Source: a virus
Virus record (IMG/VR): IMGVR_UViG_3300037069_000480
Location: 1-21,257 of that record
DNA: 21,257 bases
Strand: one strand, 5' to 3'
The position numbers and the translations under genes were made by a program. Below the pieces are notes generated by a model. That model worked only from the letters and a program-made list of their open reading frames with translations. It had not been told where the DNA came from and searched no databases. Of this stretch, positions 15,223 through 21,257 are shown in pieces. The first letter of the stretch is position 1. Every line of letters starts with the position of its first letter.

Positions 15223-15789
15223 CTAGATGATGTGGGCGTACGAACTAATGTTAAGAATCATTTGACTGGGACTGAGAGCCCAGCCGATTGGTTGAATGAT
15301 TTGACCTGCAGAAACTGGCCGCAGATTCTGAACTGCTCCGAGAGTAGTACTCAAATAATACAAGATTCCCGGAGTCATACCACCGATGGCATCAATCAAA
15401 CCACCCATGATTACTTCTACTTTCTGGCCTGGAGCAACACTGGTGTTAGCTACTCCACAAGCAGGACCATTCACCAACCCCGTGCCAGCACCTGCTAGAG
15501 TGCAATGGTTGCTACCGACAGTAGTAGGACGCACCAGCTGTCCACGAACAATTGCAACGTCAGCAATCGGATACCACTTGGCCAGATTCGATGCTTGCAA
15601 GTATTTCGTCGGGTCCATTGAAGCAATCTCAATAGCATCCGGCGGGTCAATACCAGCGAACTCAGAAACACCTGCTAGCAGATTCTGGATGGCACGATAG
15701 ATTGTCAGAAATTCAGAGTAGAATTTCGGATCAATCGTGTCAGCTGGGAGGTTGGGGAGTCCCAGCAGAATCTTGCTGTTAAGCGCCAT
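15223..15789 (-). CDS. Virion appendage / fibre-like structural protein
   Basis: A 188-aa protein. The N-terminus (L-P-N-L-P, then Y-S-E-F-L-T-I-Y-R-A-I-Q-N-L-L) resembles the attachment helix of small podoviral fibre or collar proteins. The rest is beta-rich, with Gly/Pro turns, and ends in Q-P-I-G-W-A-L-S and alternating hydrophobic residues, typical of small trimeric virion proteins. The ATG overlaps the stop of the 550-aa gene (TAATG), with AAGGAG 7 nt upstream. No enzyme motif is seen. A structural role is likely from position; the exact place in the virion is unknown. Confidence 0.6.
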   Translation of the reverse strand: MALNSKILLGLPNLPADTIDPKFYSEFLTIYRAIQNLLAGVSEFAGIDPPDAIEIASMDPTKYLQASNLAKWYPIADVAIVRGQLVRPTTVGSNHCTLAGAGTGLVNGPACGVANTSVAPGQKVEVIMGGLIDAIGGMTPGILYYLSTTLGAVQNLRPVSAGQIIQPIGWALSPSQMILNISSYAHII

Positions 15790-17441
15790 TACCTATCTCC
15801 TTCAGCCGTAACTTCCAATAGATAAGTCTTGAGTGCAAATGTACCTTCGATGATAGCATTCACGTTGAGACCAGTTAGCCGACGAGCATATCGTGCATTC
15901 TTGCCCTTGGCACTCTGGAGTTTCATAGCACTGAACACAGTTCCCTTGTTATCAGGAAGTTCAGCATATGCAGTTACCGTGAATGGGTGCGGACGATCAC
16001 TCACTGGTTGGTAGATACCTTCAAGATTCAACTCTTGCATCGTGATAATCAAGGCACGATCAACTTGGAACTTGCCGAAGATCAACACACCTTTCTCTTC
16101 AGCTTCCTTGTTGTAATCCATCAACATCAGCTTGACTTCACCGTCAACACCGAGGAATGCTACCGTGAGTTTGCTTGGCGGATCGCTGATGACACCAGTA
16201 TCCAAGTCAGCGTAGGTTGTCTGACTCAAATCATCGTAAGTGGTGTTCGCCAGATCGTCATACGTAACTACACCAGCCACATTCGGATATGGGTAGCTGA
16301 AGCAATCCGTATGATCCATCTTAACTCGGCCATACCGACGCAACACAATGTCATAGACAATGCAATACTGGTACACTGACGAATCAGATGACACCGAATA
16401 ACTAATCATCAAGAAGCGACTGCTGATGAAACTCAACTTCACCGGAAATTCTGCAGAATCGGAATAGAAAGTTTCAATCACCTTCGTGACTGGATCAAAC
16501 TCGTCCCACATCTTACCGGCGATGAAGTCGTTAATCTCAGCAGCTACTGGTTCCGCATTTTGTACTGTAATCTTTTGGAGGCCGCCAGTAGTCCACGCGT
16601 ATTGCGCCCCAGATGTTTGCTCACTAGTAACTTGCTCATACGTCTGGATGCCTCCAGCATTTGCAATTTCCTTGAAAGTGAACGGTGCGCGAGTGTTGTT
16701 GGTATAGACCGCAGCGATAGCATTCTTAGCAGTGTAGATGATGAAGCCACCAGAAATCCCCAGTACCGCAGTGATACGAGCTTTGACGTCCTGCGGAATA
16801 GAACGACCAGCGCCAGTAGCCATACTTGGAGCAAAGTCCAGAGGATTAACCAAGGAACTCCAGCAAACTTCCAAATCAGTGAATGCGATTAGATAATTAC
16901 TACTACCGCCAATCCCTCGAATCTCTGCATTCGTGAGACCTGTGACTGCTTGCAGGGTAAATGTACCAGCTACGAAGTCGTACTCGTAGATACCTTGACC
17001 TTCGTAGCAAATGAATGTGCGACCATTTACGTATGCACGCGTGACTAGACGGCCCGTCCAACCAGTGAACGGTGTCGTAGATTCCCAGTCACCAGTTGCT
17101 GCATTCCAGATGTAATTCTTGCCACGTGCAGGTACGAAGAGGAAGTTGTTCTCATCCTCGTCTCGCAGTGTGATTGCTTGATCGAAATCATCAGCACCAG
17201 CGAGTGGCCGAATCTTCTGCAAGAATCCCACACTCTGCATACCTTCACTGGTCGGTACGACGTTCTGAGCAAAGAGAACTTGCGGAGTATCAAACTGTGA
17301 CGGACTCGGCTGACCAAGCACAGTTTGTGGTGCCTTAACATCCAAGTCAGTACGGCCGTTATTGACAGTTCGACCTGCTAGCTCCAGAGCTAGTGGAAAC
17401 TGTGCGGCAGCAAGTGCGCCACGAAAGCGATACTTGGACAT
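15789..17441 (-). CDS. Putative tail nozzle / tail-stabilising structural protein
   Basis: A 550-aa beta-rich protein with repeated Trp/Tyr/Phe-containing strands, suggesting a beta-propeller-like core over about 60-370. Proteins of this size and character in the late block of podoviruses form the tail nozzle or head-tail stabiliser (T7 gp12-like or P22 gp10-like). Three tandem units of eight residues (T-Y-D-D-L, T-Y-D-D-L, T-Y-A-D-L) lie near residue 395-420; similar T-[YW]-x-x-L repeats occur in other phage tail proteins. ATG 17441 has TAAGGA upstream, the TAA being the stop of the glycine-rich gene. It follows the adaptor-like gene in the same block. The nozzle call is inferred from size, composition and position; no signature motif proves it. 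Confidence 0.55.
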   Translation of the reverse strand: MSKYRFRGALAAAQFPLALELAGRTVNNGRTDLDVKAPQTVLGQPSPSQFDTPQVLFAQNVVPTSEGMQSVGFLQKIRPLAGADDFDQAITLRDEDENNFLFVPARGKNYIWNAATGDWESTTPFTGWTGRLVTRAYVNGRTFICYEGQGIYEYDFVAGTFTLQAVTGLTNAEIRGIGGSSNYLIAFTDLEVCWSSLVNPLDFAPSMATGAGRSIPQDVKARITAVLGISGGFIIYTAKNAIAAVYTNNTRAPFTFKEIANAGGIQTYEQVTSEQTSGAQYAWTTGGLQKITVQNAEPVAAEINDFIAGKMWDEFDPVTKVIETFYSDSAEFPVKLSFISSRFLMISYSVSSDSSVYQYCIVYDIVLRRYGRVKMDHTDCFSYPYPNVAGVVTYDDLANTTYDDLSQTTYADLDTGVISDPPSKLTVAFLGVDGEVKLMLMDYNKEAEEKGVLIFGKFQVDRALIITMQELNLEGIYQPVSDRPHPFTVTAYAELPDNKGTVFSAMKLQSAKGKNARYARRLTGLNVNAIIEGTFALKTYLLEVTAEGDR

Positions 17442-17449
17442 TGCCGTCC

Positions 17450-18217
17450 TTAAGAGAATTCAAGAACCAAGATAGTACCCGCACTACCTGCACCGCCCGG
17501 CTCAACAGGACCACCAGCCAGCGACGAACCACCAGAGCCACCAGAACCAAAGCCAATACCGGGATTACCGCCCAAGTTACCAGCAGTTCCAAGTGCGCCA
17601 CCGCCGAATGGGCTACTACCCCCGTTACCAGACAAGAATGAGGCGGCACCGGCGAAGATAATAGCGTTAGCACCTGGTGCACCACTTGCATTCAAGATGT
17701 TAGCACCCGTACTCAGAGATGGTGCACCACCTGTGATCATGGCAGCAGACGGTGTACTAGTAATAACAGAACCGGGATTACCACCCCCAGCAACTACACC
17801 TAGGAAAGTAGTATTAGCGCCGGGGTTGCCAGCATTGGCGTTATTACCAGCTCCACCACCACCCACAACGTAGGCAGCACCGGCAAAACCAGAAGTAGCG
17901 TAGTGAATAGCAATAGCACCAGCTCCACCACCAGAACCGCAAGACAGCTGACCACCGGGATTAGCTTGTGCTCCGCCACCACCACCGCCACCACCAAGTC
18001 CAAGCCAGATAGTAGCAGTAGTTCCGGGAGTAGCACTGTAGTTACCAGCACCGGCCAGCCGCTTAACTCCCAGCAAACGACCCGGAGAATTGATAGCACC
18101 ACCTGCAACCAATACTCCCAAATATTGCTTGAGCGCACGAAACTCTGCGGCAGCTGTACGAGCAATTACACTTTCTACTGGCTGTGTCGGGTCAGTTGGA
18201 TCGGGTACGTATGCCAT
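17450..18217 (-). CDS. Glycine-rich tail tip / adhesin-like protein
   Basis: A 255-aa protein. An N-terminal region (about 1-40; P-D-P-T-D-P motif, then a helix A-E-F-R-A-L-K-Q-Y-L) probably anchors it to the virion. From about residue 70 it is a succession of Gly-rich runs (an 8-Gly run, G-S-G-G-G-A-G, V-G-G-G-G-A-G, and so on) separated by hydrophobic strands, ending in a hydrophobic beta strand. Such glycine-rich domains cap phage tail fibres, where poly-Gly-type helices pack and variable loops contact the receptor. ATG 18217 has AGGAA upstream and lies 2 nt after the stop of the coiled-coil gene's reading order neighbour. A role in host recognition is inferred from composition and context. 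Confidence 0.65.
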   Translation of the reverse strand: MAYVPDPTDPTQPVESVIARTAAAEFRALKQYLGVLVAGGAINSPGRLLGVKRLAGAGNYSATPGTTATIWLGLGGGGGGGGAQANPGGQLSCGSGGGAGAIAIHYATSGFAGAAYVVGGGGAGNNANAGNPGANTTFLGVVAGGGNPGSVITSTPSAAMITGGAPSLSTGANILNASGAPGANAIIFAGAASFLSGNGGSSPFGGGALGTAGNLGGNPGIGFGSGGSGGSSLAGGPVEPGGAGSAGTILVLEFS

Positions 18218-18219
18218 GA

Positions 18220-18540
18220 TTATTTCCTGAGAGTATCACGTTGATTGGTAGCATTGATGATTGCGAGTGTTTGTTGAACACTGCCAATCGTCTGCTTGAT
18301 TTCTTTTACATCAACCTTGAGTTCGAGATAATTCTCGCGGTTGGCTGCTTTGAGTTCGATGTTCTGGCTACTGGCTTGCTTAAGTTGTTCTTCTGCAATC
18401 GTCAGTCTCCGATCCATCACATTCCACTGGAGGAATAAACCACCAATGAATGTGGCCATTGCAATCAAGTGACCTAGATCAATCGTGCGTACGAAGTTAA
18501 TCCAAGGTTCTTTATGTGTGCTTCCATCAGCATTGAGCAT
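18220..18540 (-). CDS. Membrane-anchored coiled-coil protein
   Basis: A 106-aa protein with a short polar N-terminus, one transmembrane helix (about 22-42), a D-R-R stop-transfer and then a Lys/Glu/Gln-rich coiled coil to the C-terminus. Start ATG 18540 is chosen because AAGGAG lies 6 nt upstream and overlaps the stop of the previous gene; an in-frame TTG at 18561 is less likely. The architecture would fit an inner-membrane spanin or an accessory lysis/holin-type protein, but no partner lipoprotein is visible nearby, and similar single-TM coiled-coil proteins in phages are often of unknown role. No catalytic motif is seen. Confidence 0.65.
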   Translation of the reverse strand: MLNADGSTHKEPWINFVRTIDLGHLIAMATFIGGLFLQWNVMDRRLTIAEEQLKQASSQNIELKAANRENYLELKVDVKEIKQTIGSVQQTLAIINATNQRDTLRK

Positions 18541-18550
18541 GATGAACTCC

Positions 18551-19114
18551 TTACGCACCAATCAAACCATGATTAATCAGCGCAGTCTGCATTGCCATCA
18601 CAATGCCTGCCAACTGTGCAAGTGTCACCGTGCCAGTGGCAGCAGTAGTCTTCTGGGGAGTACCAGTCATTGCAGTCCAGCCCGTGTCACGAGCAGCAAC
18701 TACCTTGATACCTTGAATGTTCAATTGGTTGTTCAACAGTTCTGCGTTGGCAGCACCACTGACAGCCTTCAACGTCAGACCTTGGACAGTGCCACTGGCC
18801 GTAATCAGACCGTTTGCAGCAACTGCGTTGTTAACAGTCAAGCTGTCCATGCCTTGGGTGAAGACAGGCTTGGCGGCAAAAGTTGCTACTCCTGTGACAC
18901 CAAGAGTTCCACCGATCAACGCATTTCGAACTACTGAGAGATCACGAGCAACACCGATATCACCAGTAGCACCCACCACGAATGGAATGTAATCCAGTGC
19001 TTGCAGCGCAGGATTCCAGCCGAGTACGTACTGAGCGTTGATATCCAAAGGTGCCGCACTAACCATCGGTAGCGCGAATCCTGCATTGTTGACATTGCCA
19101 AGAACGGTGATCAT
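18551..19114 (-). CDS. Tail fibre-like structural protein
   Basis: A 187-aa protein, Ala/Gly/Val/Thr-rich. Residues about 48-110 have short beta repeats (G-D-I-G-V-A-R-D-L-S, G-G-T-L-G-V-T-G-V-A-T-F) of the kind that form trimeric beta-helical or triple-beta spiral fibres. The C-terminal ~45 residues (A-R-D-T-G-W-T-A-M-T-G-T, then T-V-T-L-A-Q-L-A and a helix ending G-L-I-G-A) match the common end of phage tail/fibre proteins. ATG 19114 has AGGAA upstream, next to the TAA of the CBM-like gene. Fibre nature is inferred from composition and ending. Confidence 0.6.
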   Translation of the reverse strand: MITVLGNVNNAGFALPMVSAAPLDINAQYVLGWNPALQALDYIPFVVGATGDIGVARDLSVVRNALIGGTLGVTGVATFAAKPVFTQGMDSLTVNNAVAANGLITASGTVQGLTLKAVSGAANAELLNNQLNIQGIKVVAARDTGWTAMTGTPQKTTAATGTVTLAQLAGIVMAMQTALINHGLIGA

Positions 19115-19125
19115 GATTGTTCCTA

Positions 19126-19575
19126 TTAATAAATCTTGCGAACAGAAATGTTATCGAAGCTGGCCGAAAGCAGAGAGTTCGCCCACACGTAGATACTACC
19201 GCTGGCAGTGGCAGTAGCAATTCCCGTAAATACACCAGCCGACGTGTGGTCACCAGTGGGATTAACACCACCTTCAAATAGCAATTTCCAGCCACCTGAG
19301 GTGTAAGCAGTACAAGCAATCTGCACTAGATATGTTTCACCTGACGTGATTACTGGGCCACTCTGTGTGAAAGTATCTTGGGCTGCAGCAGTTGCAACTA
19401 ATTGACCCGCTGCAACACTCCAGCCAGCTCCCAGAGTCCAACCAGTAGCTCCCCCACTGAAGTCACCATTGGGAACTAATTCTGGGCCCAGCCGCATGCC
19501 GCCAACTTCCGAAGGTGGTAGCAATGGAGAACGCAGCAATGGCTGCAGAAGTGGTTGCAAGAGCAAGGATGACAT
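19126..19575 (-). CDS. Carbohydrate-binding-module-like virion protein
   Basis: A 149-aa protein. The N-terminus has a Leu/Pro/Gln repeat (L-L-Q-P-L-L-Q-P-L-L) that is probably a docking segment. Residues about 32-149 look like a CBM4/9-type jelly roll: E-L-V-P-N36-G-D-F39 opening, G-W-x5-G-W-S-V, a mid-domain Y-L-V-Q-I strand, then F-D-N-I-S-V-R-K-I-Y as the closing strand, all typical landmarks. It could bind surface glycans or decorate the virion. ATG 19575 has TAAGGA upstream, overlapping the stop of the preceding gene. The beta-sandwich call is fairly good; sugar binding is untested. Confidence 0.65.
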   Translation of the reverse strand: MSSLLLQPLLQPLLRSPLLPPSEVGGMRLGPELVPNGDFSGGATGWTLGAGWSVAAGQLVATAAAQDTFTQSGPVITSGETYLVQIACTAYTSGGWKLLFEGGVNPTGDHTSAGVFTGIATATASGSIYVWANSLLSASFDNISVRKIY

Positions 19576-19583
19576 GGCAATCC

Positions 19584-19859
19584 TTAGTTCTTATCAACTC
19601 CGAAAGCATCAGCAGCAGCAAGCTTGGCTACTCGGAATGTACCAACCGCACTGAGAACTGCAGCTGGTTGTTGAACTGTCAAAGAACCGATGGTGTAATA
19701 GCGACCATCAGCACTCTTGATCTGTACATATGCAATACTCTGCGGACCGACCCAAGTGTCAGCAGGGCCCTTGAGATTCAGAGTTGCAGTAACTCCAGTG
19801 GTCAGTGTGAAATCAGCAGAGTTGGCAGCATTGACACTGCTAGCAATAAGTTCAGCCAT
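19584..19859 (-). CDS. Small beta-rich structural protein
   Basis: A 91-aa protein made of short beta strands (D-F-T-L-T, A-T-L-N-L, Y-V-Q-I-K-S-A-D-G) and ending in G-T-F-R-V-A-K-L...A-F-G-V-D, a pattern seen in small virion proteins that sit near the neck or tail. Start ATG 19859 has AGAGGTAA upstream, overlapping the stop of the adaptor-like gene (stop 19864-19866); an in-frame TTG at 19880 lacks this. It lies between the adaptor-like and CBM-like genes, so a structural role is likely. No specific family is claimed. Confidence 0.6.
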   Translation of the reverse strand: MAELIASSVNAANSADFTLTTGVTATLNLKGPADTWVGPQSIAYVQIKSADGRYYTIGSLTVQQPAAVLSAVGTFRVAKLAAADAFGVDKN

Positions 19860-19863
19860 GATG

Positions 19864-20487
19864 TTACCTCTGTGCTCCAAAAAGGAAGTTACTCTTGAGT
19901 TGGGGAATGTAGAATTTCTCTACTTGTGTGAGATAGTTGCGCGACTTCTCTTCATTACCATTCGTGGCAAGAACAAGCGCAGCAGCCCAATACAGGATGA
20001 TTGCAGGAACTTCCTGAGCAATCCATGAATTGTACAATTCTCGCTTGGTCTGCGGTGTGCGGAGATACTCGAATATGTAGCCACCGACACTGCCAGGATA
20101 CCGGATGATCAACTTGTCACCACTGACATATGCGATGTTGTTCTTGATATTCCCGTATTCAGGATCGTAGATATCACCCATTTCCACAACATCAATCTGT
20201 TGGGAGCCGGGAGACCACAGTGGTTGCTGATTGATATCCAGTCCACGAATGTCAATCAATCCGCGAAACCCCGGCAGAGCTGTGGGAATATCAATGGCAG
20301 CTTGGGTAGAAGTATTAGGAAGTTGCACGTTGTTCGTAACTACGTCACGGAAGTACGTATCAGACAGATGTGCATTCTGAGTAGCAGCACGAAGAGCAAT
20401 CGCAGTCTCACCTTCCAGATCATTCCGGTTGGTAAGCATGTTAATGCCGTCGATCATCTCGTCATACAAATCAGTCTGGAACGACAT
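19864..20487 (-). CDS. Head-tail adaptor-like protein (tail tube A / gp4-like)
   Basis: A 207-aa protein, helical at both ends with a beta-rich middle. The C-terminal helices (P-A-I-I-L-Y-W-A-A-A-L-V-L-A, then a charged helix with L-x-x-V-E-K-F-Y) and the central Y-P-G-S-V-G-G-Y-I-F-E-Y strand pair fit the podoviral adaptor ring under the portal (T7 gp11 / P22 gp4 type). The size is right for that group. ATG 20487 has AGGAG 6 nt upstream. Its place at the start of the tail block fits an adaptor. Without a profile search this is a moderate call. Confidence 0.55.
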   Translation of the reverse strand: MSFQTDLYDEMIDGINMLTNRNDLEGETAIALRAATQNAHLSDTYFRDVVTNNVQLPNTSTQAAIDIPTALPGFRGLIDIRGLDINQQPLWSPGSQQIDVVEMGDIYDPEYGNIKNNIAYVSGDKLIIRYPGSVGGYIFEYLRTPQTKRELYNSWIAQEVPAIILYWAAALVLATNGNEEKSRNYLTQVEKFYIPQLKSNFLFGAQR

Positions 20488-20501
20488 GCAACTCTCCTAA
20501 T

Positions 20502-20513
20502 AGTTCTAGAACT
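20502..20513. repeat. 12-bp perfect palindrome in a short intergenic gap
   Basis: AGTTCTAGAACT is perfectly self-complementary and fills half of the 25-nt gap between the 208-aa gene and the adaptor-like gene. It abuts the stop codon at 20513-20515. It could be an operator-like site or an mRNA processing hairpin (4-bp stem), or chance. Confidence 0.35.
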
Positions 20514-21139
20514 TAGCGGCGCGGCACATCAGCTGCAATGACAGCTTCGATGTTCTCTTGCGCAGCAGCCACGCGCGGATCATGCGCACGAACAGAGTTG
20601 CCTTGTGCGGCAGTGCGAGCTTCTTCCAAATCTTCGTAGAAAGGAATCTTGTGCTCGTTGCGATCCACTTCCGTAACTTGCGAACCGGGCATGTCCGAAA
20701 GACTGGTGAGGTAGTCAATCTCGTCAGTCTTGTTCGTAGCGAAGAAGCCCGGGCTGCCAGCATGACCACCGAAGCGAATCTCCTTACCGTTGGGCATGTG
20801 AGTCTTCGCACCAGCGTAGATGTGCTTGAAGGTACGGAACTCAGGAACCTTGGCAGCTGCTGCTTGCTTGTCTTCCGTCGAAGCAACCACTGCAGAGACA
20901 GTCGGCGTCGGAAGTTTCACATTCACCACTGGCTGACCTTTGATCAAAGCAGCAGGGTCCATGATGTTGGTACCTGACTTGGCACCTTCGTTGCTGGCAG
21001 CCAATGCTTGATTTGCATTCTGAGTCTGCGTGTCAATCGCAGTACTGGGAATGTACAGACCAGCTTGGTTCACTGCAGAGTCAGCGGACTGTGCGGTTTG
21101 TTCTGCCTTGCGCTTTGCAATTTCGTCAACGATGCTCAT
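20513..21139 (-). CDS. Virion-associated protein of unknown function, first gene of the block
   Basis: A 208-aa protein. Residues 1-90 are Ala/Gln/Ser-rich and probably unstructured or helical. A compact domain follows at about 98-160, with F-R-T-F-K-H-I-Y-A-G, then M-P-N-G-K-E-I-R-F-G-G and a T-D-E-I-D-Y-L-T-S-L helix. This layout is seen in small head/neck proteins of tailed phages whose role is unknown. The C-terminus is charged and Ala-rich. ATG 21139 has AGGAG 6 nt upstream, inside the palindrome CTCCTAGGAG. It is the first gene after the terminator and likely belongs to the head-completion/tail group by position. No enzyme motif is recognised. Confidence 0.6.
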   Translation of the reverse strand: MSIVDEIAKRKAEQTAQSADSAVNQAGLYIPSTAIDTQTQNANQALAASNEGAKSGTNIMDPAALIKGQPVVNVKLPTPTVSAVVASTEDKQAAAAKVPEFRTFKHIYAGAKTHMPNGKEIRFGGHAGSPGFFATNKTDEIDYLTSLSDMPGSQVTEVDRNEHKIPFYEDLEEARTAAQGNSVRAHDPRVAAAQENIEAVIAADVPRR

Positions 21140-21146
21140 GAGATAC

Positions 21147-21156
21147 TCCTAGGAGG
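21147..21156 (-). promoter_or_regulatory. Ribosome binding site embedded in a palindrome
   Basis: CTCCTAGGAG is a perfect 10-bp palindrome whose right half, read on the - strand, is the AGGAG SD placed 6 nt before the ATG at 21139. The left half is an anti-SD sequence. It supports the start choice. Confidence 0.6.
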
Positions 21157-21175
21157 TTGATATTGTCACTATAAA

Positions 21176-21185
21176 CTCGGCCGAG
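21176..21185. repeat. 10-bp palindrome CTCGGCCGAG upstream of the late block
   Basis: A perfect palindrome between the terminator and the first gene. On the - strand TATAGT (5 of 6 to the -10 consensus, 21168-21173 region) follows it, but no good -35 sits 17 bp upstream. It could be an operator over a weak or activator-dependent promoter. This is speculative. Confidence 0.3.
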
Positions 21186-21190
21186 CTTAC

Positions 21191-21228
21191 AATAAAAAAG
21201 ACCTACCACTCCGAAAAGCAGTAGGTCT
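21191..21228 (-). terminator. Intrinsic (rho-independent) terminator for genes right of the window
   Basis: On the - strand AGACCTAC (21228-21221) pairs perfectly with GTAGGTCT (21206-21199) around a 14-nt loop, followed at once by a run of six T's counting the stem end, then ATT. This is a standard terminator. It should end the transcript of the upstream gene beyond the right edge, with read-through or a new promoter supplying the block that starts at 21139. Confidence 0.88.
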
Positions 21229-21232
21229 ATAA

Positions 21233-21248
21233 CTGAGCCGAAACTCAG
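21233..21248 (-). other. Small hairpin just before the terminator
   Basis: CTGAG (21233-21237) and CTCAG (21244-21248) form a 5-bp stem with a 6-nt loop. It precedes the main terminator in the - direction and has only a short TTAT after it, so it is at most an accessory structure. Confidence 0.35.
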
Positions 21249-21257
21249 GAGTGACCC

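Noticed and set aside
17450-18217. Possible diversity-generating retroelement target in the glycine-rich gene
   Set aside because: No reverse transcriptase, template repeat or IMH-like sequence is visible in the window.
21159-21175. T7-promoter-like CACTATA sequence on the + strand
   Set aside because: Only the CACTATA core matches well, and it would point antisense into the terminator and away from the genes of this block. No phage RNA polymerase gene is seen in the window.

Overview
The window is part of the genome of a double-stranded DNA tailed phage of a Gram-negative bacterium. Podovirus-like morphology is inferred. The reasons are a phage-type family A DNA polymerase next to a phage ATPase/helicase-like gene, a long block of virion genes with a lysis cassette, and gene spacing typical of phage. 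Genes overlap or lie within about 25 nt of each other, and Shine-Dalgarno (SD) sequences usually sit across the stop codon of the gene before. There is no tRNA, CRISPR array, insertion sequence or integrase in the window.

Layout. On the + strand, 1-4207 holds five tightly packed replication/nucleotide-metabolism genes. They are a 5'-truncated DNA polymerase I (3'-5' exonuclease plus polymerase), a Walker-type ATPase (DUF3987/primase-helicase-like), a 64-aa putative zinc-ribbon protein, a MazG-like pyrophosphohydrolase with an extra C-terminal region, and a 74-aa small conserved phage protein. Everything from 21139 down to 4208 is on the - strand. The two blocks converge with their stop codons touching (4205-4207 and 4208-4210), next to two hairpins that can form on either strand.

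Read in its own direction, the - block starts after a clear intrinsic terminator (21191-21228), which should end the transcript of genes lying beyond the right edge (perhaps capsid/portal; not visible). Then come a 208-aa virion-associated protein, a head-tail adaptor-like protein, a 91-aa small structural protein, a carbohydrate-binding-module-like protein, a 187-aa fibre-like protein, a membrane-anchored coiled-coil protein, a glycine-rich adhesin-like protein, a 550-aa tail nozzle/stabiliser-like protein and a 188-aa appendage protein. A 3-TM holin and an M15-type endolysin follow. After the only real gap in the block (60 nt), which holds a good sigma70-type promoter, come three very large proteins of 881, 738 and 1728 aa. 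They look like an ejected internal-virion set; the 738-aa member carries an N-terminal lytic transglycosylase domain.

How it works together (inference): the + genes copy the genome and tune nucleotide pools. The - genes build the connector, tail and host-binding appendages, store the DNA-ejection proteins in the virion and finally lyse the host. The internal promoter could boost or time the ejection-protein genes independently of the tail and lysis genes. The points most worth checking are the histidine at the polymerase O-helix selectivity position, a nested two-TM reading frame inside the exonuclease domain, the internal promoter, the hairpins at the convergent junction, and the tape-measure-like signature of the 881-aa protein.
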